From Myxococcus guangdongensis (GTDB lineage: Bacteria > Myxococcota > Myxococcia > Myxococcales > Myxococcaceae): a DNA stretch of 64,000 nt. Position 1 is the first letter of the stretch; each line of letters begins with the position of its first letter. Location of the stretch: the NCBI RefSeq assembly GCF_024198255.1, contig NZ_JAJVKW010000002.1, forward strand, positions 744,001 through 808,000. The letters are read 5' to 3'. Below are positions 25,587 through 33,341 of this stretch, one piece after another. The position numbers were made by a program, and so were the translations under genes. The notes below the pieces were generated by a model. It saw only the letters and a list, made by a program, of their open reading frames with translations, was not told the DNA's origin and searched no databases.

Positions 25587-27068
25587 GTGAGACTCGCACG
25601 CAAGTTCACCCTCGCCCTCGTCCTGCTCGCCGTGGCCGTCATCGCCGCGCTGCAGGTCATCCAGGTCCGCCGCGAGCTGGAGCGCTCGGCGCTGGACATG
25701 CAACACGACCATCGGCTGCTCGGCCACACGCTCGCGGGCACCATCGGCAAGGCGTGGCAACTGGCCGGTGAGCGTGAAGCGCTCAACCTGCTGAACCAGT
25801 CCAACAACTACCAGGAGCAGGTCCACCTGCGCTGGGTCTGGCTGGATGGCGGCCCCGGGACACCGTCCCTCGCGGGCTTCCCGACCCGGCTGATGGCCAC
25901 GCTGCGCCAGGGCCAGGACGGCTCCATGGTGGACCCGGACCCGGCGCCGGGACTGTTGCACTCGTACACGCCGGTGCGCATCGGCCCGCGCTTCGGCGCC
26001 ATCGAAATCACCGAGTCGCTCGGAGAAGAGCGCCAGCACGTCTTCGTCACGGTGGTGGGCACCATCGTCGCCACGGGCACCATCACCTTCGCGTTCCTCA
26101 TCGTCGCCATGGCCATGGGTCGCAGGCTCATCGGCGAGCCCGTGGACCAGCTGGTCCAGCTGGCGGACCGCTTCGGCCAGGGAGACCTGTCCGCGCGCGT
26201 GCGGCTGCCACCGCAGCGCCGGGGGGACGAACTGACGACGCTGGCCAACGCGATGAACCGCATGGGCGAGCAGCTGGAGGAGACGCGCTCGCGGCTGTCC
26301 GCGGAGACGGCCGCGCGACTGTCCGCGGTGGAGCACCTGCGGCACGCGGACCGGCTCACCACGGTGGGCAAGCTGGCGTCGGGCGTGGCGCATGAGCTGG
26401 GCACACCGCTCAACGTGGTGATGGGCCGCGCGAAGATGATTTCGTCGGGCGAGGCGGAGGGCGAGGAGGTCGCCGAGAGCGCCCGCATCATCGGCCAGCA
26501 GGCGCAGCACATGACGCGCATCATCCGGCAGCTGCTCGACTTCGCGCGGCGTCGCGCGCCCCACCGGGCCCCGGAGGACGTGCAGGAGCTGGTCTCCCGC
26601 TCGCTGTCCCTGCTCAAGCCCATGGCCGCCAAGAAGAGCATCACGCTGGTGGAGGACATCCCCCCCGGCGTCACGGTGGAGGCGGATGGCGGCCAGGTGC
26701 AGCAGGTGTTGACCAACCTGGTGATGAACGCGTTGCAGGCCATGAACCAGCCAGGGACGGTGCGCGTGCACGCGGCCCACTCCCGGACCACGCCACCCCA
26801 GGACGTGGGTGGCCCCGAGGGGAGCTACGTGCGCGTGGACGTGGAGGACGAGGGCAGCGGGATTGCCCCGGACGTGCTGGCCCACGTGTTCGAGCCGTTC
26901 TTCACCACGAAGGACGTGGGCGAGGGCACGGGGCTGGGGCTGTCCGTGTCCTATGGTCTGGTGAGGGACCATGGCGGCTGGATTGCCGTGCAGAGCGAGC
27001 TGGGACGCGGTACCTGCTTCTCCATCTATCTGCCGAGCGGAGGGGACACATGCCAGGCCGCGTCCTGA
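25587..27068 (+). CDS. membrane sensor histidine kinase (NtrB/ZraS type)
   Basis: 493 aa from GTG. There are two transmembrane segments (about residues 8-25 and 150-178) with a periplasmic domain of about 120 residues between. Then come HAMP (about 178-232), HisKA with phospho-acceptor His269 in SGVAHELGTPLNVVMGR, and an HATPase domain (NLVMNALQA, DEGSGI, TGLGLSVSYG). It should sense an envelope signal and phosphorylate the overlapping sigma-54 activator. The last 19 bp overlap the next gene. Gene order and HtrA as probable target recall ZraSR- or CpxAR-type stress systems in role; homology to ZraS specifically is not proven. Confidence 0.93.
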   Translation: MRLARKFTLALVLLAVAVIAALQVIQVRRELERSALDMQHDHRLLGHTLAGTIGKAWQLAGEREALNLLNQSNNYQEQVHLRWVWLDGGPGTPSLAGFPTRLMATLRQGQDGSMVDPDPAPGLLHSYTPVRIGPRFGAIEITESLGEERQHVFVTVVGTIVATGTITFAFLIVAMAMGRRLIGEPVDQLVQLADRFGQGDLSARVRLPPQRRGDELTTLANAMNRMGEQLEETRSRLSAETAARLSAVEHLRHADRLTTVGKLASGVAHELGTPLNVVMGRAKMISSGEAEGEEVAESARIIGQQAQHMTRIIRQLLDFARRRAPHRAPEDVQELVSRSLSLLKPMAAKKSITLVEDIPPGVTVEADGGQVQQVLTNLVMNALQAMNQPGTVRVHAAHSRTTPPQDVGGPEGSYVRVDVEDEGSGIAPDVLAHVFEPFFTTKDVGEGTGLGLSVSYGLVRDHGGWIAVQSELGRGTCFSIYLPSGGDTCQAAS

Positions 27069-28420
27069 TGGTCGAGGACGAGCGCGAGATGCGCGCCATG
27101 TTGGAGAAGGGGTTGACCCGCCGGGGCTACACGCCCGTGGCGATGGGCTCCGCCGACGAGGCGCTGGCGAAGCTCGCCGGCGAGGACTTCGACGTGGTGC
27201 TCACGGACCTGCGCATGCCAGGCATGGACGGGCTGGCCCTGTGCGAGCGCATCGTCCTCAACCGGCCGGACATCCCCGTCGTGGTGATGACGGCGTTCGG
27301 CAGCATGGAGACGGCCGTGGCCGCCATCCGCGCGGGGGCCTACGACTTCGTCACCAAGCCCATCGACATCGACGCGCTGGTGCTGGTGCTGGAGCGCGCG
27401 GTGCAGCACCGCGCCCTGCGCGATGAGGTGCGCAGGCTGCGGCAGGAGCTGGGGCGCAGGCAGCAGGACACCGGCGCGGTGGTGGGCGAGAGCCCCGCGA
27501 TGCAGCAGGCGTATGCGCTCATCGACCGGGTGGCGGACCTGGACTCGACGGTGTTGATTACCGGTGAGAGCGGCACGGGCAAGGAGGTGGCCGCGCGCGC
27601 GGTGCACACCCGCGGGCGCAGGGCGCAGGGGGCCTTCGTGGCCATCAACTGCGCGGCCATGCCGGAGGCGCTGCTGGAGAGCGAGCTGTTCGGCCACGCC
27701 AAGGGCGCCTTCACGGACGCGAAGGCGGCGCGCGCGGGGCTCTTCATCCAGGCGCACGGCGGCACGCTGTTCCTGGACGAGGTGGGCGAATTGCCGCTCA
27801 CGCTCCAGCCGAAGCTGCTGCGCGCGCTGCAGGAGCGGGTGGTGCGGCCGGTGGGCGGGGACACGGAGGTGCCGTTCGACGCGCGCATCGTCGCGGCGAC
27901 CAATCGCGACCTGGAGCTGGCGGTGGAGGAGGGCCGCTTCCGCGAGGACTTGTACTACCGCCTCAACGTCATCGGCGTGGAGCTGCCGCCCCTGCGGGCG
28001 CGGGGCAACGACGTGCTGCTGTTGTCGCAGCGGTTCATCGAGCAGTTCGCCGCGCGCAACAACAAGCGGGTGGTGGGGCTGTCACCCGCGGCGGCGCAGC
28101 GGCTGCTCGCCTATGGGTGGCCGGGGAACGTGCGCGAGCTGCAGAACAGCATGGAGCGCGCGGTGGCGCTGACGTCGTTCGAGCAGATCACCGTGGATGA
28201 TTTGCCCGAGCGCATCCGGAACTACAGCCAGCCGAAGGTGGTGCCGGAGAACACGGACCCCTCGGAGCTGGTGACGCTGGAGGAGCTGGAGCGGCGCTAC
28301 ATCCACCGCGTGCTGGAGACGGTGGGCGGCAGCCGTACGCTGGCGGCGCGCATCCTGGGTGTGGACCGCAAGACGCTGTACCGGAAGCTGGAGCGGGACG
28401 ACGAGGCGAAGAAGCCCTAG
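27050..28420 (+). CDS. sigma-54-dependent NtrC-family response regulator
   Basis: 456 aa in three domains. The receiver has Asp53 in LTDLRMPGMDG and the Lys in VTKPID. The AAA+ domain has Walker A GESGTGKE (172-179), the sigma-54 contact loop as GAFTDA (219-224, a variant of GAFTGA), and the VAATNRDLE arm. A Fis-type helix-turn-helix follows (SRTLAARILGVDRKTLYRKL). Upon phosphorylation it would activate sigma-54 promoters; the candidate targets are its own operon (25332) and htrA (33128). The stop codon overlaps that of the convergent cyclotransferase gene by 4 bp. Confidence 0.96.
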   Translation: MPGRVLMVEDEREMRAMLEKGLTRRGYTPVAMGSADEALAKLAGEDFDVVLTDLRMPGMDGLALCERIVLNRPDIPVVVMTAFGSMETAVAAIRAGAYDFVTKPIDIDALVLVLERAVQHRALRDEVRRLRQELGRRQQDTGAVVGESPAMQQAYALIDRVADLDSTVLITGESGTGKEVAARAVHTRGRRAQGAFVAINCAAMPEALLESELFGHAKGAFTDAKAARAGLFIQAHGGTLFLDEVGELPLTLQPKLLRALQERVVRPVGGDTEVPFDARIVAATNRDLELAVEEGRFREDLYYRLNVIGVELPPLRARGNDVLLLSQRFIEQFAARNNKRVVGLSPAAAQRLLAYGWPGNVRELQNSMERAVALTSFEQITVDDLPERIRNYSQPKVVPENTDPSELVTLEELERRYIHRVLETVGGSRTLAARILGVDRKTLYRKLERDDEAKKP

Positions 28421-29217
28421 TCGAGCGTCTCCAGCTTCACCTCGAAGAGCTTGGGCCAGAGCTTGCCGGTCATCAGCATGCGACCGGTGCCGGGCTCCAC
28501 GGCGATGCCGTTGAGGACGGCGTCGGTGATGCCGCGGACCTGGGAGGCCACGGAGCGCGCGAGGGCGGAGGCGTCGATGACGGCGGTGACTCGGCCGGTG
28601 GTCGGGTCGATTTCGAGCACGTCCGTGGAGTGCCAGACGTTGGCGTAGATGACGCCGTTGGCGCACTCGAGTTCGTTGAGCTGCTCCTGCGGCTGCCCTT
28701 GGAGGGTGACCTCGACGGAGTCCAGGGGCTCGAAGGTGTCGGGGTCGTGGAAGGTCAGCGTGGAGCTGCCGTCGCTGCGGACCAGTCGGCCCTGCCAGTA
28801 GCACAGGCCCCAGCCATCGCCTTCGTACGGCGTGGTGCGCTCGCGCGTGGGGGGCAGGCCGCTCCAGGTGTAGAGCAGGCCCTCGGTCCAGGTGAGCTGG
28901 TAGAGGCGCTCTCCGTCGCTGGCGAGGCCCTCGGTGAAGACGTCGCCCAGGCGCTCAATCCAGAGGGGCGTGGCGGACTCGAGCGAGAGTTCGCGCAGCG
29001 AGCCCTTCTGGCCGGTGCTCTCGAACAGGCGCCCCTGGTGGAAGACGAGGCCCTGGGTGAAGGCCTCGGTGGAGTGCGGGTACTCCTGGACGATGCGGGC
29101 CACCTTCCGCGTGGGGCCGCCCTCTGTCGGTCGACGATGGACAGGTCCACAGCTACAGCCCACGCCCAGCCCCAACACACAGATGGCCGACATCCACGCT
29201 CGCTGATTCAAGTGCAT
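28417..29217 (-). CDS. glutaminyl-peptide cyclotransferase, lipoprotein or secreted
   Basis: 266 aa. It belongs to the plant-type glutamine cyclotransferase family, a five-bladed propeller (FTQGLVFHQGRLFESTGQKG, GWGLCYWQGRLVRSDG, LNELECANGVIYANVWHSTD, LNGIAVEPGTGRML). It converts N-terminal Gln of exported peptides to pyroglutamate. ATG 29217 gives a signal with a Cys (GLGVGC) that could be a lipobox; an internal Met eight codons later is possible. It is the last gene of a same-strand run that includes ppi and the SitA5-like gene. Confidence 0.87.
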   Translation of the reverse strand: MHLNQRAWMSAICVLGLGVGCSCGPVHRRPTEGGPTRKVARIVQEYPHSTEAFTQGLVFHQGRLFESTGQKGSLRELSLESATPLWIERLGDVFTEGLASDGERLYQLTWTEGLLYTWSGLPPTRERTTPYEGDGWGLCYWQGRLVRSDGSSTLTFHDPDTFEPLDSVEVTLQGQPQEQLNELECANGVIYANVWHSTDVLEIDPTTGRVTAVIDASALARSVASQVRGITDAVLNGIAVEPGTGRMLMTGKLWPKLFEVKLETLD

Positions 29218-29260
29218 CGAGTCACGCACGGAAGCAGGAAACGCGGACCGGCACAACACA

Positions 29261-29275
29261 CTCCCGGCCCGGGAG
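29261..29275 (-). terminator. GC-rich hairpin between ppi and the cyclotransferase gene
   Basis: CTCCCGG-C-CCGGGAG is a perfect 7-bp stem with a very short centre, 48 bp past the ppi stop codon. It has no T run, so it may be a pause or weak terminator, or only a secondary structure. Confidence 0.35.
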
Positions 29276-29322
29276 GACCGGGACGTGTCACGGCGCGGAC
29301 GACGACGTCCCCACCCTCCGCG

Positions 29323-29823
29323 TCAGACGACCTTGGCGCTCTGGATGATGACGTCCTCGGTGGGCACGTCGCTGTGGCCGCTCTTGGTGCCGGTGCGCAC
29401 CGCCTTGATCTTGTCCACGACCTCCTGGCCCTTCACCACCTTGCCGAACACGGCGTAGCCCCAGCCCTGCACGGTGGGCGCGGTGTGGTTCAGGAACGGG
29501 TTGTCGACCGTGTTGATGAAGAACTGCGCGGAGGCCGAGTGCGGGTCGTTGGTGCGGGCCATCGCGACGGTGTACTGCGCGTTCTTCAGGCCGTTGTTGG
29601 CCTCGTTCTGGATGGTCGCCGTCGGGACCTTGCGCTGGTGCATGCCGGGCTCGAAGCCGCCGCCCTGAATCATGAAGTCGCGGATGACGCGGTGGAAGAC
29701 GGTGCCGTCGTAGTGGCCCTTCCCGACGAGCTCCAGGAAGTTGCTGACGGACTTGGGCGCCTTGGCCTCGTCCAGCTCGATGGTGATGTTGCCGAAGTTC
29801 GTCGTCAGTTCGACCGTGGGCAT
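29323..29823 (-). CDS. cyclophilin-type peptidyl-prolyl cis-trans isomerase
   Basis: 166 aa, cytoplasmic single-domain cyclophilin (PpiB type). Active-site motifs are [13 protein letters not shown] (catalytic Arg and Phe) and [13 protein letters not shown] 29823 begins the conserved [13 protein letters not shown]; the open frame upstream is not conserved in sequence type. It catalyses proline isomerisation in protein folding. There is no signal peptide. The neighbours do not define a special role. Confidence 0.95.
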   Translation of the reverse strand: MPTVELTTNFGNITIELDEAKAPKSVSNFLELVGKGHYDGTVFHRVIRDFMIQGGGFEPGMHQRKVPTATIQNEANNGLKNAQYTVAMARTNDPHSASAQFFINTVDNPFLNHTAPTVQGWGYAVFGKVVKGQEVVDKIKAVRTGTKSGHSDVPTEDVIIQSAKVV

Positions 29824-29997
29824 GGAAGGTTCCCTGGAGGTAGAGGGTGAAAGTCGCACACCACTACCTCTTCGGTGCCGCTGTCCGCAACGAACACGTG
29901 AGGTGCTCCGCCCCGGGGCACGGGGAATGGTTGCCTTGTCGGACGATTCCACCGTCACCTGAGGGACACCCCGGCACGAAGGCCGGGAAGAGCCTCC

Positions 29998-31296
29998 TCA
30001 GCGCCCTGGCTTCACGACGTGGCCGCGCAGCTCCGAGCCTGGCGTCAGCAGTTCGTGCGCAATCCTCGCCAGCTCGTTCACCAGCCGCACGCGGCAGGCC
30101 TCGGTCTCCTCGCAGTCCTCCACGGCCCGCTGCAGGCGAGGCACCACCCGCGAATGGTACGGCTCGGAAGGCGAGGCTCCACGCCCCGCGAGGCGCACCT
30201 TGTTGGCCACGTCCTCCAGGCTCATGCCCGCCCGGTCGAAGACGTCCTCGCACAGCTCGGCCCACGTCTCGCCAGACTTCGACACCTGGGTGCTCTCGGT
30301 CGTGCAGAGGTGATGGACGTGGCCCTGGGAATCTCCCGGGATGCGCCCCGTCGAGTACGACGCGACCACCGCCACGGCCTTGGGCGCGAGGGCCACGTCG
30401 AGCCGCCCCTCCTCCGGCAGCGCGAGGGAGGTCACGCCCGCGCCGAGCGCGGCGTCGAGCCTGAACCCGCCCTCGGCCTGCGCTCGCACCGCGGCGCCCG
30501 AGAACCCCGGCAACCTGGGGCCCCGCGCGGCCAGCGCATCGCGTCCCGTGAGCCCCGCCGTGAGGACCAACACGAGGACTCGTGCCCCGTTCACGCCCAG
30601 CACCCGCCCGAAGCGCTGACCGATGTCCCGCAGCTCCAGGAGGCCCCTGGCTCGGGCGGACTCGTCCCACAGTCGGATGAAGCCCTGCTTCATCTCCCAG
30701 ACCGGGACGACGCCGAGATAGGCCACCAGGGACGCCGTCAGCGCGATGGCGAGAGGCTGGGTGATGGGCTCGGGCAGGCTCATCGTGAGCAGCAGCGCCA
30801 ACGCCGCCGAGCTGACCACCGCCCTGAAGGCTCCGGGGTTCACGGTGTGCCCCAGGCCGTCCTCGACGCCCTCCCACACGTCATCCAGCGCGAAGGACAA
30901 CGCCATCAACGTGCGGTCCTTGCGTGAGAACGCCAACCCCGCGCCTCCCATCAGCGGCAGACACGCGTCCTGCACGGGGCACAGGCGCGCGTAGAGCGAC
31001 TCGGGCGAGGGCTCCGTGCTGGAGCCGACCCGGCCTCGCGAGGAGGCGAGCAGCGCGCGGGAGCGTCCCCACCCGCGCTGGTCCAGCGCGTCTGCTTCAC
31101 GAAAGGCGACATCCAGCTTCAAGGCGAGGAGGAGTTCGGAGAGCGCCCGCTGGAAGTCGTCCTCCTCCACCTCGACGGGCGCGACCTCCATCGACGTGTA
31201 AGCGATTCGCCTGCCCTGCCCCGCGTCGAGATTGACGACGCGGGTGGTGGCACAGCCCGTGAGCAGACATAGCAAGATGATTCCAGACCCACGCAA
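29998..31296 (-). CDS. SitA5-like polymorphic-toxin lipoprotein with degraded AHH-type nuclease domain
   Basis: 432 aa from TTG, preceded by GGGGGA (5-nt spacing). Lipobox LLTGC (Cys15) starts the N-terminal region GCATTRVVNLDAGQGRRIAY, which is typical of SitA5-type lipoproteins of Myxococcus. Hydrophobic segments lie around residues 160-195 and 240-260. The C terminus follows the AHH nuclease pattern (HHLCTTES, DRAGMSLEDVANKV, PYHSRVVPRLQ), but the expected GHxGPH is AGRGASP. SitA proteins move between kin by outer-membrane exchange and poison cells lacking the SitI immunity protein. No immunity gene follows: the next gene, 174 bp away, is a cyclophilin. Confidence 0.75.
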   Translation of the reverse strand: MRGSGIILLCLLTGCATTRVVNLDAGQGRRIAYTSMEVAPVEVEEDDFQRALSELLLALKLDVAFREADALDQRGWGRSRALLASSRGRVGSSTEPSPESLYARLCPVQDACLPLMGGAGLAFSRKDRTLMALSFALDDVWEGVEDGLGHTVNPGAFRAVVSSAALALLLTMSLPEPITQPLAIALTASLVAYLGVVPVWEMKQGFIRLWDESARARGLLELRDIGQRFGRVLGVNGARVLVLVLTAGLTGRDALAARGPRLPGFSGAAVRAQAEGGFRLDAALGAGVTSLALPEEGRLDVALAPKAVAVVASYSTGRIPGDSQGHVHHLCTTESTQVSKSGETWAELCEDVFDRAGMSLEDVANKVRLAGRGASPSEPYHSRVVPRLQRAVEDCEETEACRVRLVNELARIAHELLTPGSELRGHVVKPGR

Positions 31297-31422
31297 GGTA
31301 TCCCCCAGGAAGGCGTCATGAAGACGCGCGAATCCTGGGCGAGTGGCTCAATTCCTCTCAAGCTCACGACCTACCACCACGGGGGTAGGCCCGGGGCAAA
31401 CACATGCCTTGACACTGCGTCG

Positions 31423-32373
31423 TCAGACAGACTGTCGCCTCCGTCCCCACCACCGGTGCTCCGCCAGCTCGTGGCCGAGGAGCATCAGCGCGGCCACCGC
31501 GAACGGCAGCAGGTAATAGACGATGCGGTACACCACCAACGTGCCAATCACTGTCGACGCCGACATCGCGGGCGTCAGCGCCGCCAGGATGACCGAGTCG
31601 AACACCCCCAACCCTCCCGGCACCTGACTGGCAATCCCCAACAACTGCGCCACCGCGAACAACGCCACCATCGTCAGCGGCGAAATCCCAGCGCCCGCCG
31701 GCAACAACACCCACAGCACCATCGCCCCCAGCGTCCAATCCATGCACGACACCCCGAGCTGCTCCAGGGCCTGCCGCGACGTCGGCAGCGACACCTCCAG
31801 ATGCAGCCTGGGCACCCGCAGCACCCGCCGCATCCACGTGCACGCCGCGAAGTAGACGCCCAACACCGCCAACAACCCCAACCCCAATCCCCGCGCCACC
31901 CACGGTGACAGCGACAACGCGGACATCGCCCCCTGCCCCGCGTCCACCACCAGCGCCGTGCCCGCCACCGCCAACAACCCCGCCCAGAACGTCAGCGCGT
32001 TGAACGTCCCCACCTGCGCCACGTCCAGCGCCGTCAGCCCGCGCGCGGAGTACAGCCGGTAGCGCACGCCGCCACCCGTGAGGAACGACATGCCGATGTT
32101 GTGGCCGAACGCGTACCCCACGAAGGACGTGAAGCCCACCTGCCGGTAGGGCAGCCGCTTCCCCAGGTGACGCAGCGACAACACGTCGTACAACGTCAAC
32201 GCCAGGTAGTTGCACGCCGCGCACACCACCGCCAACGCGACGCGCTCTCGCGGAATGGACGCAAGCCCTCGGGCCACATCCTCACCGTGGAGCTCACGCA
32301 GCTCGTGACGCAGCACCATGAACGCCAACGCCAGCAACCCCAGGGGAAGCAAGGCGAGGAGCGCCCGCTTCAT
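31423..32373 (-). CDS. YbhN/UPF0104 family integral membrane protein (lysylphosphatidylglycerol synthase TM region)
   Basis: 316 aa with about eight transmembrane helices. Family phrases are VGYAFGHNIGMSFLTGGGVRYRLY and SQVPGGLGVFDSVIL. It is the flippase-like membrane part of MprF without the synthase domain, so lipid transport across the inner membrane is the family expectation; the substrate is unknown. ATG 32373 is chosen for its GAGGA ribosome site; GTG 32391 is possible. A response-regulator gene lies 72 bp upstream on the same strand. Confidence 0.87.
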   Translation of the reverse strand: MKRALLALLPLGLLALAFMVLRHELRELHGEDVARGLASIPRERVALAVVCAACNYLALTLYDVLSLRHLGKRLPYRQVGFTSFVGYAFGHNIGMSFLTGGGVRYRLYSARGLTALDVAQVGTFNALTFWAGLLAVAGTALVVDAGQGAMSALSLSPWVARGLGLGLLAVLGVYFAACTWMRRVLRVPRLHLEVSLPTSRQALEQLGVSCMDWTLGAMVLWVLLPAGAGISPLTMVALFAVAQLLGIASQVPGGLGVFDSVILAALTPAMSASTVIGTLVVYRIVYYLLPFAVAALMLLGHELAEHRWWGRRRQSV

Positions 32374-32445
32374 CACGGTCCTCGAGAGCACCCCTGGATG
32401 GTGCTCACAGGACGGCGCCCGGGCACTCGAAGGGCAGCCGGCCCC

Positions 32446-32901
32446 TCAACGCAACGGCGGCACGAGCGCCTCCGCCGTGGCGCACAAATCCTCCATGGCG
32501 AAGGGCTTGTCCAACACACACGCCGCGCCCAGCTCCGCCGCGTCCCGGTGCAGCTGCGCATCTCCAAACGCAGTGATGAGGATGACCGGCGTCGTCCACC
32601 CCTCCCGCCGCAGCCGCGCCACCACCTCCAGCCCCGAGTACCCCGGCATGCGCACATCCGTGATGATGAGGTCTGGCACCAACGTCTGGTCCGCCAGCAA
32701 CCCGTCGATGATGGCCTTCACCAACCCGGGCCCGTCCGCCGCCTCCACCACCTCATAGCCCCGGCGCTTGAGCGCCCGATGCAGCAGGGCGCGCATCTCG
32801 GGTTGATCCTCCGCCACCAACACCCGAGGCGCCTGCTCGCGCCCCGTGCTCGGCAGCGGCCACGGCTGCGCTCCGACTCCCTGCTCCTCGTCTGGACCCA
32901 T
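32446..32901 (-). CDS. single-domain response regulator (CheY-like receiver)
   Basis: 151 aa. A 25-residue N-terminal tail is followed by a receiver domain: acidic pair in VLVAEDQPE, phospho-acceptor Asp82 in IITDVRMPGYSG, Thr in LITAFG and Lys in VLDKPF. There is no output domain, so it would signal by protein contact. ATG 32901 follows AGAAGGAGG (8 nt). It is divergent from htrA; no cognate kinase adjoins. Confidence 0.92.
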   Translation of the reverse strand: MGPDEEQGVGAQPWPLPSTGREQAPRVLVAEDQPEMRALLHRALKRRGYEVVEAADGPGLVKAIIDGLLADQTLVPDLIITDVRMPGYSGLEVVARLRREGWTTPVILITAFGDAQLHRDAAELGAACVLDKPFAMEDLCATAEALVPPLR

Positions 32902-33023
32902 CAAGACGGCCTCCTTCTGGCGTGGTGGGATGCCCGCCCGCGTGCCCTCCCGACGAGGGCGCCCACATGGCGCGGCGTGCCCGGGCAGAGCATTCGACGT
33001 GCCACCCGTCTCCACGGGAGGGC

Positions 33024-33072
33024 GTGGCAAACCGCCCCGGGGAGATTTGCCCCGACCGGGGCACTTTGCCCC
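33024..33072. promoter_or_regulatory. enhancer-like palindromes upstream of htrA
   Basis: Three sites in a row: 33058-33072 GGGGCA-CTT-TGCCCC (perfect), 33039-33053 GGGGAG-ATT-TGCCCC (one mismatch), and 33024-33038 GTGGCA-AAC-CGCCCC (two). Their 15-bp form and position match the sites before the two-component operon (25233-25265). They lie 56-104 bp upstream of the sigma-54 element. The remainder of the 440-bp gap holds no gene I can support. Confidence 0.7.
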
Positions 33073-33127
33073 GCGCCCCCCTGCCCCCACGCCCCCACCC
33101 TCCGAGGGAATCCCTCACACGAAGCGC

Positions 33128-33143
33128 TGGCCCGGCATCTGCA
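33128..33143 (+). promoter_or_regulatory. sigma-54 (-24/-12) promoter of htrA
   Basis: TGGCCCGGCATCTGCA has GG and GC spaced by 10 bp and a TGC-A -12 element. The transcript would start near 33155, giving a leader of about 190 nt before ATG 33342. It is the second such promoter next to GGGGCA-N3-TGCCCC sites. Confidence 0.7.
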
Positions 33144-33341
33144 ATGGAGCCAGACGTCGGTTCGGAAGTGGGGACTCGCGGAACGAGCCCCGAGCCAGGA
33201 AGCCGTCGGGAGTCGGGGGACGACCAGCGGCAGACCTTTCCATCTCCAGGAGGAGCTCCTCCACGGGCTCCCCACTTCCGGACCGACTCCTGACACCTCT
33301 TTCCCAGCCGGACTCACTCCGGCCTCTTCGGAGAACGAACG

